Of a DNA stretch of 64,000 nucleotides, positions 52,829 to 61,761 are shown piece after piece. How positions within the stretch are numbered: the stretch's first letter is position 1; every line of letters begins with the position of its first letter. The DNA lies in contig NZ_JBBEXD010000001.1 of NCBI RefSeq assembly GCF_037782385.1, positions 963,778 through 1,027,777 on the forward strand. Reading direction: 5' to 3'. This DNA comes from Ascidiimonas meishanensis. Its GTDB lineage: Bacteria; Bacteroidota; Bacteroidia; Flavobacteriales; Flavobacteriaceae. The position numbers were made by a program, and so were the translations under genes. A model generated the notes under the pieces. The model saw nothing but the letters and a program-made list of their open reading frames with translations, was not told the DNA's origin and did no database searches.

Positions 52829-53683
52829 TTGAAAATTTTTACAAAAATTCTACACGTTTTAAGTTGGTTTTTCTTGATAACGCTAATAAGTCTTATAATT
52901 AGTTTTTATTGGTTTTCAAAAGCACCTAGCAATGAGAAAATTATAGATGATTTCAATGAGTTAGGAGTCTCAACAAAGATACGGTATTTAAATTATGATT
53001 CCAGAAATGTTCGTATTGTTTCAGAAACAAAGTATGATACATCAAAACCTACTCTTTTGTTTATTCATGGTTCTATAGGTTCTAGTCTAGATTTTATGTA
53101 TTACTGGAGTGATCCATATCTAAGACAACAAGTAAATATTGTTAGCTATGATAGAATAGGATACGGCCCAAATCAACAAGGAGAAGTTCTAAATTCTATA
53201 GCTAAAGAAACGGATTTAGTAAAGAAAATTATCAATCGTTTAAAACCAACTAGTTTAATTATCGTTGGATATTCCTATGGCGGCCCTATTGCATTAAACT
53301 ATGCATTGAAAAATGAGGTATCAAAGATTGTATTGTTAGCTCCTGCTCTTTATTCAGAATATGAAATGATCCCGCCTATGGCTCATTTATACAAGAATAA
53401 AATCCTAAGAACTATAGTTCCTGATATTTGGAAAAGTGCTTCCAAAGAAAAATTAGATCATCAAAAACAATTGAAAGAATTAGAACCAAATTGGTCTAAA
53501 ATAAAAACAAAATTACTTGTAATTCATGGTAAAGATGATTGGATCGTTCCTGTTGAGAATAGCATACTTTTAAAAAAACAAATCCCAGATATCAAATTTA
53601 TAAAATTATCTAATGAAGGTCACGGACTCATTTGGAGCAGCGCCAAAAGGATTCAAAAAGAACTATTTGAGTTTCTCCAATGA
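52829..53683 (+). CDS. Alpha/beta hydrolase with membrane anchor
   Basis: This 284-residue protein has one N-terminal membrane segment (ILHVLSWFFLITLISLIISFYW) and an alpha/beta-hydrolase domain: LLFIHGSIGSSLDF, nucleophile elbow GYSYGGPIA, Asp in VIHGKDDWIVP and His in EGHGLIWS. It appears to start at TTG (52829-52831), since an in-frame stop precedes it and there is no ATG before the anchor. The 3' end overlaps the convergent idi gene by 21 bp. The substrate is unknown. Confidence 0.85.
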   Translation: MKIFTKILHVLSWFFLITLISLIISFYWFSKAPSNEKIIDDFNELGVSTKIRYLNYDSRNVRIVSETKYDTSKPTLLFIHGSIGSSLDFMYYWSDPYLRQQVNIVSYDRIGYGPNQQGEVLNSIAKETDLVKKIINRLKPTSLIIVGYSYGGPIALNYALKNEVSKIVLLAPALYSEYEMIPPMAHLYKNKILRTIVPDIWKSASKEKLDHQKQLKELEPNWSKIKTKLLVIHGKDDWIVPVENSILLKKQIPDIKFIKLSNEGHGLIWSSAKRIQKELFEFLQ

Positions 53684-54187
53684 ATGATAAAAACGCTCAA
53701 AAATAATTTTAAACCAAGCTGTATATACTTCTGGGTTTTTCAATAAGTCTTTATGCACATCATCTAAAGCCATCCATTTCCAAGATGCTACTTCTTCTTG
53801 ATTAATTTTAGGTTCATTTTCAAAACTTCCGACTAATACATGATCTAACTCATGTTCAGTGAGTCCATTATCAAATGGAGCTTTATAAATAAAACTAAGC
53901 ACCTCCTCTAAATCTGTAGTAAAGCCCATTTCTTCAAATAGCCTTCTTTTACCGGCATCTACGTTAGACTCTCCATCTCGTTGATGACTGCAACAAGTAT
54001 TTGTCCAAAGACCCGGAGAGTGGTACTTATGTAACGCTCGTTGCTGCAACATTAATTCATCTTTGGAGTTTACTATAAAAACAGAAAAAGCCCTGTGTAA
54101 AACACCTTTTTCATGTGCTTCCATTTTAGGCATCAATCCAATAGGATTGTCATTCTGATCTACTAATATTACTTTTTCTTCTTTCAT
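53663..54187 (-). CDS. idi: Isopentenyl-diphosphate delta-isomerase, type I
   Basis: IDI interconverts isopentenyl and dimethylallyl diphosphate for quinone and carotenoid synthesis. The 174-residue Nudix-like protein has the metal/active-site cysteine in TNTCCSHQRDGES, the Nudix-type GKRRLFEEMGF and the catalytic glutamate in TEHELDHVLVG. I used the ATG at 54185-54187 (MKEEKVILVDQND). It lies downstream of the 42-codon gene on the same strand, 63 bp apart. Confidence 0.95.
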   Translation of the reverse strand: MKEEKVILVDQNDNPIGLMPKMEAHEKGVLHRAFSVFIVNSKDELMLQQRALHKYHSPGLWTNTCCSHQRDGESNVDAGKRRLFEEMGFTTDLEEVLSFIYKAPFDNGLTEHELDHVLVGSFENEPKINQEEVASWKWMALDDVHKDLLKNPEVYTAWFKIIFERFYHSLEKLK

Positions 54188-54250
54188 AATCAAAAATATA
54201 CATTTGAAGGAAAAACAGAAAAATTTTATGATAAAACGTTAAATAAAAAC

Positions 54251-54379
54251 TTAAGAAGACATGATTTCCGGATCCCCTCCAGGATTATCCCAATGGATAA
54301 CCCTGAGAGTTTCACCGTTGATTGTTGGCCCCCCAACAATTACTCTTAAACCATTTTGAAGAATGATAAGTTCTTCCAT
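54251..54379 (-). CDS. 42-residue protein of unknown function
   Basis: This short frame reads MEELIILQNGLRVIVGGPTI and ends with an Asn-Pro-Gly-Gly-Asp-Pro segment and SS. It has no signal peptide or membrane helix. The sequence is balanced and protein-like, not low-complexity. A perfect TAnnTTTG element lies about 84 bp upstream on the same strand, and the response regulator's terminator separates it from the genes above. It could be a small protein cotranscribed with idi or a peptide. It matches nothing I recognise; conservation is the key test. Confidence 0.5.
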   Translation of the reverse strand: MEELIILQNGLRVIVGGPTINGETLRVIHWDNPGGDPEIMSS

Positions 54380-54462
54380 TAATGAGAGTCTGATTAATAA
54401 CTACTCATCAATAACTAAATCTGTAAAACTAAAGTTTGACGGACTTTAATTGCTTTACAAGC

Positions 54463-54470
54463 CAAAAGTA
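54463..54470 (-). promoter_or_regulatory. Candidate -7 element before the 42-codon gene
   Basis: Read on the minus strand the bases are TACTTTTG, a full match to TAnnTTTG. The nearest upstream TTG is 27 nt away, further than the normal 17-23, so the -33 part is weak. It lies downstream of the regulator terminator and would drive the small gene and perhaps idi. Confidence 0.4.
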
Positions 54471-54508
54471 TTTATAATGAATGTATTTAAGGTGTAGCAA
54501 AAGCACAA

Positions 54509-54535
54509 AAAAAGTACGGTTATACCGTACTTTTT
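54509..54535 (-). terminator. Terminator of the response regulator gene
   Basis: AAAAAGTACGGT and ACCGTACTTTTT form a perfect 12-bp stem around TAT, 21 bp past the response-regulator stop codon. Confidence 0.85.
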
Positions 54536-54556
54536 AATAAAATTGAGCGAAATTTC

Positions 54557-55228
54557 CTATATAAACCCTCTATTTCTGGCTTCCCGTAATAAAATCTCAT
54601 CATCACCATCGCCAATTCCGAAAAGTTCTTTGATTTGATTCTTCCGTTTTTCTATAGCACTTAAAGACAACCCTACATGATCTGTTAGGTTCTTTGTCTT
54701 TACCCCACGAGAAAGGTGATAGAGAATTTTCATGTTTTTTTCATCTAAAGAAAAGTCGTTTTTAATTCTTAATCTTTGATGGTTTTTAACTGTACTGCTA
54801 TAATAGGGCGGATTGTTTAGAACCATTTTAAATGCCAAAAGTAACTCACTAGAGGTAAGATCACTCTTAATTAAGAAACCATCTGGATCAATATTTTTAA
54901 GAATATTGTGTATTCTATGGTTTTCATTATACATAGTTAAAACAATAATCTTAGTTTTTGGCATCAATTGCCTAACCTTTAGAGCTAAATCCTCACCAGA
55001 AGTAATAAGTTCTTCTCTTGATGGAGGCAGATTAATATCAACAAAAACAACATCAAAGGGCCTAAATTGAGCCGCCGATTTAATTTCGTCATAGGCACTA
55101 TCGCAATCGGAAGCTGTAGTAACTTCAATATAATACTCCAAATCGTCTGCACCAAGTAAGGTATTTTTATATCCTTCAAGAATCATCGGATGGTCATCCA
55201 CCATCAAAATATTCAATTTCTTTTCCAT
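54557..55228 (-). CDS. LuxR/NarL-type response regulator
   Basis: This 223-residue regulator has a receiver domain with the acidic pair in MVDDHPMIL, phospho-acceptor Asp64 in VFVDINLPPS and Lys in FLIKSD. A C-terminal LuxR helix-turn-helix follows, with SRGVKTKNLTDHVGLSLSAIEKRKNQIKELF. The TPR histidine kinase gene is 19 bp upstream on the same strand, so they form a cognate pair. Target genes are unknown. Confidence 0.93.
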   Translation of the reverse strand: MEKKLNILMVDDHPMILEGYKNTLLGADDLEYYIEVTTASDCDSAYDEIKSAAQFRPFDVVFVDINLPPSREELITSGEDLALKVRQLMPKTKIIVLTMYNENHRIHNILKNIDPDGFLIKSDLTSSELLLAFKMVLNNPPYYSSTVKNHQRLRIKNDFSLDEKNMKILYHLSRGVKTKNLTDHVGLSLSAIEKRKNQIKELFGIGDGDDEILLREARNRGFI

Positions 55229-55247
55229 TTATGAGGCTTAAAATAAA

Positions 55248-57281
55248 TTATGCTGAAACGTTTATACTAATGTTTGTACCCCCTCCCACAGCAGAGTTAA
55301 GTTGTAGCTTCCCTCCAATTTCTTTCACTCTAGATTTAATATTTTTAAGGCCAATACCATTTTTGATCTTATTACTATCAAAGCCTACACCATCATCGGA
55401 AATATCTATTTGAAGGGAATCATCATTCTTTTTAAATGTTAATTTAATATTTCTAGCATTGGCATGCTTATTTATATTTTGGAGGGCCTCTTGAATAATT
55501 CTATAAAGATGAATCTTAACTTTATTAGACATCGTCTCCCAGCTAATATGGGAATCACTCTGAAATTTATATTCCAAATTCCCTAGTTGCGCTTGAGAGG
55601 AGATCAAGTTACTTATAACTTCTGTATATCCCAAATTTGAATCATAAATTTCGGTATTAAGATCATGAGATATTTGTCTTATCTCCTGCTCTATAGACTT
55701 TAATTCATCTATATACTTTGTGCGAGTTTGAATTGTTTGTTCATCGTTTCTTAAATTTAAGCTATCTAAATTGAGTCTCGTGCCAAACAATTTACTTAGA
55801 ACCCCATCATGGAGTTCCTGAGATATACGTTTTTTCTCCTGCTGCCTACCTTCTTCTAACTTTTGCTGTTGCGATAACATCAAATTATAAATCTCTTCAT
55901 TCTTCTCTTGTTGCGCTTTACTAAATTTTAACTCTTTATTTTTTTCCTGCTGCTTTCTTATAATATAAATAAAGATCCCAAACATAAGTAACACAGCTGA
56001 AATACCTATAAACAAGTCTTTCTGTTTAGATATTTCTTTATTCTTCTGCTCTATTTGATCTGTTTCAAACCGAATTCTTGCAAACTTATTTCTTATTTTA
56101 CGTTCTGCTTCTTGTAAGCTTTCGCTTATTTCCATGTGCTGTTTGGCAGCTTTCCAACCATCCTTCCCGTTATCGATATCTGATAATAACTTTAGTGGAG
56201 TTAACATATCTCCATAACTTTGTGTGTCTTCCGCTAATGTTAATGCGTCAGTTACATACTTCTTTGCTGATAGCGTGTCTTGCTGCGAAAGATAGAATTC
56301 CGCAATATGCACATTATTAATTATTTGACCTGGAACATCACCAATACTGTCTCTTATCTTTAGAGAATATAAAAAAAATTCCGGTAGCCCTTGGGTTTCG
56401 CCTAAAAGTAATTGAGCATAACTTAAATTATCTAATAACATTGCATACTGTTTGGTATGCAATGTGTCAATTTTTTCAAATGACAAAGCCTTCTCATAAT
56501 ATTCTATTGCTTTGGCATACATTTCCAGATTCTGGTAAACCACACCTAAATTATTCAAAGAGGTAATTTCAGATTTACTGCCCACCCCTGCTATTTTTGC
56601 ATAATCCAACGATTTATTATGATATTCTATTGCTTTATCATAATCCTTTAATTCATTAGATATTATCCCTAAATTATTATAGACCGAAGAAAGTTGCTCA
56701 TCATCCTTTAGTTTTTTATAAATTGGAATAGCCTCAATCGAAGCGACCTCTCCTGCAATAAAATCCTTTTCATTTTTTTGAATAATACTCATATTTAATA
56801 AAGCATCCGCTAATTCTCTTTCCTTTTTAATTTTCCTTAGCATTTTTGTCGCTTCGTAAAAATGAAAATAAGCACTATCGTTTTTGCTAATATTGTAATA
56901 ATAATTTCCCAAATAACTACTTGCCTTTCCTATACCGAAAGAATCTTTAACCTTTTCAGAATAGTTTTTGATAATCAGAGTAAACCTTTTGAACTCTTCC
57001 TTATCATTACTGAAAAGAGCTCTTGCCAGATTAAATCCAGATTTAATATAAATAGAATCCTGTGCCAGTTCTTTTGATTTATTAAAAGCTTCTTTTGCAT
57101 AATTTATCCTGTCAACTTCAGATAATTTTGCGTCGAGGGAGAGTTCTATAAAAGAGTTTATACTATCCCTCAAATGATCAGATTCAGCAATAGAGTCTGG
57201 GTAAGTCTGTTTGCATGAGAAAGTAAGGAGAATAAGTGAAAATACCCCAATAAAAAAAAATAATATAGTAAGATTTTTCAT
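55248..57281 (-). CDS. TPR sensor histidine kinase (HisKA_3 type)
   Basis: This 677-residue protein has a lipobox-like export signal (LILLTFSC), an array of about seven tetratricopeptide repeats to roughly residue 400, one membrane helix (FIGISAVLLMFGIFIYII) and a cytoplasmic coiled coil. The NarX-type kinase domain has phospho-accepting His491 in KKRISQELHDGVLSK. The ATPase motifs are QEALQNINKHA (N box) and SDDGVGFDSNKIKNGIGLKNI (G boxes). Periplasmic TPRs suggest it senses a protein or peptide. It is paired with the LuxR-type regulator. Confidence 0.93.
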   Translation of the reverse strand: MKNLTILFFFIGVFSLILLTFSCKQTYPDSIAESDHLRDSINSFIELSLDAKLSEVDRINYAKEAFNKSKELAQDSIYIKSGFNLARALFSNDKEEFKRFTLIIKNYSEKVKDSFGIGKASSYLGNYYYNISKNDSAYFHFYEATKMLRKIKKERELADALLNMSIIQKNEKDFIAGEVASIEAIPIYKKLKDDEQLSSVYNNLGIISNELKDYDKAIEYHNKSLDYAKIAGVGSKSEITSLNNLGVVYQNLEMYAKAIEYYEKALSFEKIDTLHTKQYAMLLDNLSYAQLLLGETQGLPEFFLYSLKIRDSIGDVPGQIINNVHIAEFYLSQQDTLSAKKYVTDALTLAEDTQSYGDMLTPLKLLSDIDNGKDGWKAAKQHMEISESLQEAERKIRNKFARIRFETDQIEQKNKEISKQKDLFIGISAVLLMFGIFIYIIRKQQEKNKELKFSKAQQEKNEEIYNLMLSQQQKLEEGRQQEKKRISQELHDGVLSKLFGTRLNLDSLNLRNDEQTIQTRTKYIDELKSIEQEIRQISHDLNTEIYDSNLGYTEVISNLISSQAQLGNLEYKFQSDSHISWETMSNKVKIHLYRIIQEALQNINKHANARNIKLTFKKNDDSLQIDISDDGVGFDSNKIKNGIGLKNIKSRVKEIGGKLQLNSAVGGGTNISINVSA

Positions 57282-57338
57282 ATTTATTTATTGAAATAAA
57301 AATAAAAAATTTATTCCAAATAAAACCTTTATAACAAA

Positions 57339-57370
57339 AAATCCCCAATATTAAATAATATTGGGGATTT
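57339..57370 (-). terminator. Terminator of the small lipoprotein gene
   Basis: AAATCCCCAATATT and AATATTGGGGATTT form a perfect 14-bp stem with a 4-nt loop. On the minus strand six T follow. It isolates the lipoprotein transcript from the kinase gene. Confidence 0.9.
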
Positions 57371-57391
57371 GAATATGTATATTAGTTCATC

Positions 57392-57550
57392 TTATCTTGG
57401 TCCTACAGGTTTGTCACCTTGATCGCCTGTTTCTGAACCTGTTTCAATATAAACTTCTTCATCAACGTTATTAGGTTCACAAGATACAAAAACACTAGAT
57501 AAGGTAATAAATGCCACAGCAATGTAAAGTAATTTTAAATTTTTCATCAT
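57392..57550 (-). CDS. 52-residue lipoprotein of unknown function
   Basis: The frame reads MMKNLKLLYIAVAFITLSSV followed by FVSCEPNN. This is a complete lipoprotein signal with lipid attachment at Cys24, leaving a mature tail of only 29 residues rich in Glu, Gly and Asp. It has its own candidate promoter (TATATTTG) and a strong terminator, so it is a real monocistronic transcript. It lies between the TPR kinase and the LytTR regulator genes, and a periplasmic signal or partner role for the TPR kinase is a reasonable guess but untested. Confidence 0.75.
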   Translation of the reverse strand: MMKNLKLLYIAVAFITLSSVFVSCEPNNVDEEVYIETGSETGDQGDKPVGPR

Positions 57551-57646
57551 TCTTTAGTTTTAATTATAGTTATTACGTTTGGTTGAGCTCATTTTATTAA
57601 GACTCTAATTAACACTTTCAGCTAGCACGGTGTTTGATATTATACT

Positions 57647-57654
57647 CAAATATA
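57647..57654 (-). promoter_or_regulatory. Candidate -7 element of the small lipoprotein gene
   Basis: On the minus strand the bases read TATATTTG, a full TAnnTTTG match, with a leader of about 90 nt to the ATG. I find no convincing TTG at the expected distance. Confidence 0.45.
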
Positions 57655-57762
57655 GGTGTTAAAAATGATCGTTTTATGGAAGAAAAACCTTATTTAGTAG
57701 GTGATAGAAGAATCAGAGTAACTAGCAGACAAATAGGGGTGAATGGACTGATTTTCTACTAT

Positions 57763-58497
57763 TTAAAATTCTAGTACGTTTTTATTTTTCATTAAATTTT
57801 TCATAGTTTCTACATTTTGCTTATAAGTTCTGGAAAAAGGTATTAGTTCATCCGAAGACTTTATTGAACATTTAGATTTTCCAAAATGAATACGAGAGAC
57901 ATAGTGCGTATTTATAATATAGCTATTATGAACCCTAACAAAATAGCTGGGAAGAGATTCTTCAAAATGTTTCAATGTTTTAAAAGCACTAACTTTTCTA
58001 CCGTCACTAAGAAAGAAATCAGTATTGTTATTATCGGCTCTTAAATATTGAATATCATCGATCTCTAAAAACTTGTAATCCCCATAAGATTGCAAACACA
58101 GTGTATCCTTTCTTTGTTCGCGCTTTTTAGAATATCTAAATAATGCTTTTCGTAGTTCCCTCTTACTTGAAGGTTTTACGATATAATCCAATACACTATG
58201 CTTAATAGCCTTCAGTGCGTATTTTTCTGTTGCGGTTACGACAATTACATCTGGCAATTCCGTTAAATAATGAACTAATTCATTTAAAATCGTAAATCTA
58301 CTAACCTGATCATTTTCTCCAGGAATGTCTGGATCTAAAAATATTAGCTGAGGTGTTTGTTCCAAAATAAGATCTAATGCATCCTCTTCATTATGAGCAA
58401 TCCCACGACAATAGAAATCAGGAAAACCACTTAAGACACTATGCAAATTGTCTACTGATTTCTTATGGTGATCTACTATGATATAAGAATACTTCAT
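57763..58497 (-). CDS. LytTR-type response regulator with altered acidic pocket
   Basis: This 244-residue regulator has an N-terminal receiver domain (1-125) and a C-terminal LytTR DNA-binding domain (about 135-235: LEIDDIQYLRADNNNTDFFL, SYFVRVHNSYIINTHYV). The phospho-acceptor is probably Asp55 in IFLDPDIPG, and the Lys of DYIVKPS is present. The usual acidic pair near the N-terminus is IIVDHHKK here, so the second acid is replaced by His, which may weaken metal binding and phosphorylation. No kinase gene is adjacent. Confidence 0.9.
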   Translation of the reverse strand: MKYSYIIVDHHKKSVDNLHSVLSGFPDFYCRGIAHNEEDALDLILEQTPQLIFLDPDIPGENDQVSRFTILNELVHYLTELPDVIVVTATEKYALKAIKHSVLDYIVKPSSKRELRKALFRYSKKREQRKDTLCLQSYGDYKFLEIDDIQYLRADNNNTDFFLSDGRKVSAFKTLKHFEESLPSYFVRVHNSYIINTHYVSRIHFGKSKCSIKSSDELIPFSRTYKQNVETMKNLMKNKNVLEF

Positions 58498-58740
58498 AAA
58501 TTTTAAGCTCCAACTAAAAAAAATAATTCTTCATGAATCCATCCTTGATAAAGAATACATTTAGTTTATAATTTTCAACTATGAAGTTACTACTATATTC
58601 TCTAGCAGAGTTACGGTTTTCCCGCAAAATATTTCAGGACAACCCCTTAATAATAAATTGATTATAAGTATTTTAACTTAATTTTTCTTATTATATACAT
58701 ACGATAAATTAGATACAATAAGGCATCTTTTTCTAACAAA

Positions 58741-58768
58741 AAACGCTCCTTACAAATAAGGAGCGTTT
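58741..58768 (-). terminator. Terminator after the OmpA/PD40 gene
   Basis: AAACGCTCCTTA and TAAGGAGCGTTT form a perfect 12-bp stem with loop CAAA. The T run is on the minus strand, 27 bp after the OmpA-family stop codon. The remaining spacer up to 58497 shows nothing else. Confidence 0.88.
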
Positions 58769-58795
58769 AAAACTTTAATAAAATGCTTTCTATCT

Positions 58796-60739
58796 CTATT
58801 CTAAGATGACAAATTCAGATCTTCTATTAAGTTGATGTTGTTTGTCAGTACAATTCGCATTGTTTTTACATTCATTAACTAATTGCGTTTCCCCATATCC
58901 TCTGCCTGAAAGTCTTGAAATATCAATACCCTTGTTAACCAGGTAATTTATAGTAGCCTTTGCACGACGATCTGATAATCTCATATTATACGAGTCCTTG
59001 CCCCTACTATCTGTATGCGATCTTATATCAATCTTTAAGGTAGGATATTTTTCTAATGCAGCTAACACTTTGGCCAACTCCACTTCTGCATCATTTCTAA
59101 TTTTAGATTTATTTAAGTCGAAATAAATTGGCTGAAGATTTAAAATCTTGGCTAAATCGTCTCCTACTCCAGCTGTTACTGTATCTTTTTCCAATTCAAA
59201 ATCTAGCTTTAATTCTTCTTTATCATAACTAGCTTCCATAAACTTCTCTTCCGTAGAATATCCTAACTTGGAAGCACGTACAAATAAATCTTTCGTACAG
59301 TCTAATATCAAAGAGTAGTTTCCAGTTTGATCTGTAAGTGTTGACTCTAAAATTTCATTCTCTGTATTTCTTACCTCTACTTTAGCATTCTCTAAAGGAT
59401 CTCTTGAATTCTTATTTAGAACAGTTCCTGCTAAAGGCTTTTTACACGTCTCTATAAGTGGTGCTAATTCCGTTAAAACATAAATATCATCACTTCCCAT
59501 TCCGCCTGGACGATTAGAGGCAAAGTAACCGCTTTTCGTAGCATCGTCTATAATGAATGTGAAATCATCAGAAGGACTATTAATTGGCTCTCCAACATTG
59601 TATATATTTAAAGCTTTTCCTTCTTTATTCAGCCTAGAAACAAAAACATCAAGCCCACCTAAACCAGGATGCCCATCAGAAGCAAAATATAAGTTTCCTC
59701 CAGTACTAACGTAAGGAAAGGTTTCTCTACCTTCTGTATTTATTGAAGATCCTAAATTAAGAGGCTCTCCAAAGCTACCATCTTTATTGATTTCAACCAT
59801 GTAAATATCAGAAAAACCCAAGGTTCCAGGCATATCCGAAGCAAAATACAAGATATTTTCATCCATATTTAAAGCTGGATGGGCTACTGAATAATCATCG
59901 CTATTGAATGGCAATTCCTCTTCTTCCTGCCATTCACCTTCTATAAGTGTAGAACGGTATATCTTTAATCTATTAATACCTTCTTTATCTTTACCATAAC
60001 CATCACTTGAAAAATTATTCCTTGTAAAATAGACGGTGGTTCCATCTTTCGTAAAAGCAGTAGTAGATTCATGATACCTTGTATTGATTCCATCAGAAAA
60101 CTTAACAACTCCTTCTACAATCTCAGTAGAACTCATTGGCCCACCATATAAATCCAAAAATGGTTCTTGGTTCCATGCATGCTTATATCGAACAAATCTT
60201 CCTGTGTCACGTGCTGACGAAAATACCAGGCTTCTTTCATAAAATGAAGGAGCGAAATCTGAGTATTTTGAATTTAAAGGAAATTCTTCAATTTGATATC
60301 GCCCTGATTGAAATTTAATAACCTCCAAATATTCCCTTTGTTCTTCAAACAACTTTGCTCTTAAATCTGAATCTTTAGATTTATTAAACTTTGTCATCAT
60401 TTGATCTGCTTCTTCATACCGCTTTTCAGACTTTAGAGATTGTGCGTATCTGAAATAATATTCAGGTTCTACCTCCACATCTTTAAGTAAAAATAGCTCT
60501 CCATACCATTTTGAAGCAGCCGCATAATTAGCATTATAATAATGTGAATTACCGAGCTTTTTAAAAAGTTCAGGTGATTTATAGCCATTATTTGCTACTT
60601 TTTCATAAATATCAATTGCCTTTATAAAAGAATAAGTATCGTACTTTTTCTCTGCTCTATTTATTTTGCTTTCTTGAGAAAACAGTGTAAACTGAAGAAG
60701 AAATAAAGGGATAAAAAATATAAGTGTAATTTTTCTCAT
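58796..60739 (-). CDS. OmpA-family protein with TPR and PD40 domains (PorE-like)
   Basis: This 647-residue envelope protein has a signal peptide (LIFFIPLFLLQFTLFSQ), N-terminal TPRs (about 25-130) and WD40-like PD40 repeats, e.g. YFASDMPGTLGFSDIYMVE. A carboxypeptidase-regulatory-like domain (about 435-510) and a C-terminal OmpA peptidoglycan-binding domain (YFDLNKSKIRNDAEVEL, SHTDSRGKDSYNMRLSDRRA) follow. This layout matches the PorE-type protein tied to type IX secretion; it is 11 bp after the PorP/SprF gene and shares the locus with the adhesin. It may link the secreted adhesin machinery to the wall. Confidence 0.9.
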   Translation of the reverse strand: MRKITLIFFIPLFLLQFTLFSQESKINRAEKKYDTYSFIKAIDIYEKVANNGYKSPELFKKLGNSHYYNANYAAASKWYGELFLLKDVEVEPEYYFRYAQSLKSEKRYEEADQMMTKFNKSKDSDLRAKLFEEQREYLEVIKFQSGRYQIEEFPLNSKYSDFAPSFYERSLVFSSARDTGRFVRYKHAWNQEPFLDLYGGPMSSTEIVEGVVKFSDGINTRYHESTTAFTKDGTTVYFTRNNFSSDGYGKDKEGINRLKIYRSTLIEGEWQEEEELPFNSDDYSVAHPALNMDENILYFASDMPGTLGFSDIYMVEINKDGSFGEPLNLGSSINTEGRETFPYVSTGGNLYFASDGHPGLGGLDVFVSRLNKEGKALNIYNVGEPINSPSDDFTFIIDDATKSGYFASNRPGGMGSDDIYVLTELAPLIETCKKPLAGTVLNKNSRDPLENAKVEVRNTENEILESTLTDQTGNYSLILDCTKDLFVRASKLGYSTEEKFMEASYDKEELKLDFELEKDTVTAGVGDDLAKILNLQPIYFDLNKSKIRNDAEVELAKVLAALEKYPTLKIDIRSHTDSRGKDSYNMRLSDRRAKATINYLVNKGIDISRLSGRGYGETQLVNECKNNANCTDKQHQLNRRSEFVILE

Positions 60740-60750
60740 AGTCTATACAT

Positions 60751-61713
60751 TTAGAAGAATCTGGGGGACACAATTTTTTCGAAATTCTTAAATAATTCAA
60801 ATCTTAAAAATACTTCAAAAGACCCGTTATTAAATTCTGTTCTACCTAGTTCTGTTGTTTCTCGATCATACGCTAAACCAAGCATTAACTGATCTGAAAT
60901 TTGAAATCCTACTAATGCGCTGACAGCGGCATCCCACCTGTAAGCTGCTCCTAAGGTAAATTTATCATTAAATAAGAAATTAGCAGATAAATCTACTTGT
61001 AAAGGTGCTCCTGATACCGCCTTGGTTAGCAAAGCTGGTTTAAACTTTAAATTACTATTTAAATCAAATACATAACCCGTTATTAAATAATAATTAATTC
61101 GCTCACCTGCAATATAGGAGACATTTCTCCCCTCAGAATTAAAGGTAGGAGACTCGTCAAAATGATCGGTTTTAAGAAAATTTGGTGCAGACAAACCCAA
61201 GTAAAATTTACTGGTATGATAATAAATACCTGCTCCAATATTTGGTGAAAATTTATTGTCTATATTATTTTCCTGTCCTAATTCTGTGGTAAACTGATTT
61301 AACTTGGTAAAGTCTATGCTTAATAGATGCCCTCCTGCTTTTAAACCAAAAGATAGCTTTCCTTTTTCTGATGTCTGCACGGTGTATGAAAAAGCAACAT
61401 CAAAATAGGTCTCTTCATTTACCCCTTCACCTATTCTATCATTAACTATAGAAAGTCCTAAACCTACCTTCCCTTTAGGGCCAATAGGTGAATGTATGTT
61501 AAAAGTACCTGTTTCAGGCGCACCATCTAATCCTACCCACTGACTCCTGTATAGTCCGGCAATACTTAAGACACCTCTGTTACCAGCGTATGCAGGATTC
61601 ACGCTTAAAGTGTTATACATATATTGAGTGTATTGGGCGTCTTGTTGACTCTGCATAAATTGTACAGAAAACATCAACAAAACGATTAAAGCTACATAGT
61701 ATTTTTTCATCAT
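60751..61713 (-). CDS. PorP/SprF family type IX secretion membrane protein
   Basis: This 320-residue protein has a signal peptide and a predicted outer-membrane beta-barrel. It contains QDAQYTQYMYNTLSVNPAYAG directly after cleavage, the hallmark of PorP/SprF, and RSQWVGLDGAPETGTFNIHSP. SprF-type partners are needed to secrete or attach one cognate type-B substrate in type IX secretion. The adjacent repeat adhesin ends in a type-B domain, so it is the likely partner. A PorE-like gene follows. Confidence 0.93.
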   Translation of the reverse strand: MMKKYYVALIVLLMFSVQFMQSQQDAQYTQYMYNTLSVNPAYAGNRGVLSIAGLYRSQWVGLDGAPETGTFNIHSPIGPKGKVGLGLSIVNDRIGEGVNEETYFDVAFSYTVQTSEKGKLSFGLKAGGHLLSIDFTKLNQFTTELGQENNIDNKFSPNIGAGIYYHTSKFYLGLSAPNFLKTDHFDESPTFNSEGRNVSYIAGERINYYLITGYVFDLNSNLKFKPALLTKAVSGAPLQVDLSANFLFNDKFTLGAAYRWDAAVSALVGFQISDQLMLGLAYDRETTELGRTEFNNGSFEVFLRFELFKNFEKIVSPRFF

Positions 61714-61734
61714 TTATAACTGTTTATAAAAGAT

Positions 61735-61757
61735 GGAGGGTATTTACTACACCCTCC
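61735..61757. terminator. Hairpin between the adhesin and PorP/SprF genes
   Basis: GGAGGGT and ACCCTCC pair around a 9-nt loop in the 48-bp gap. No long T run follows, so it may be an attenuator or RNA-processing site that reduces PorP/SprF expression relative to the adhesin. Confidence 0.5.
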
Positions 61758-61761
61758 GTAT

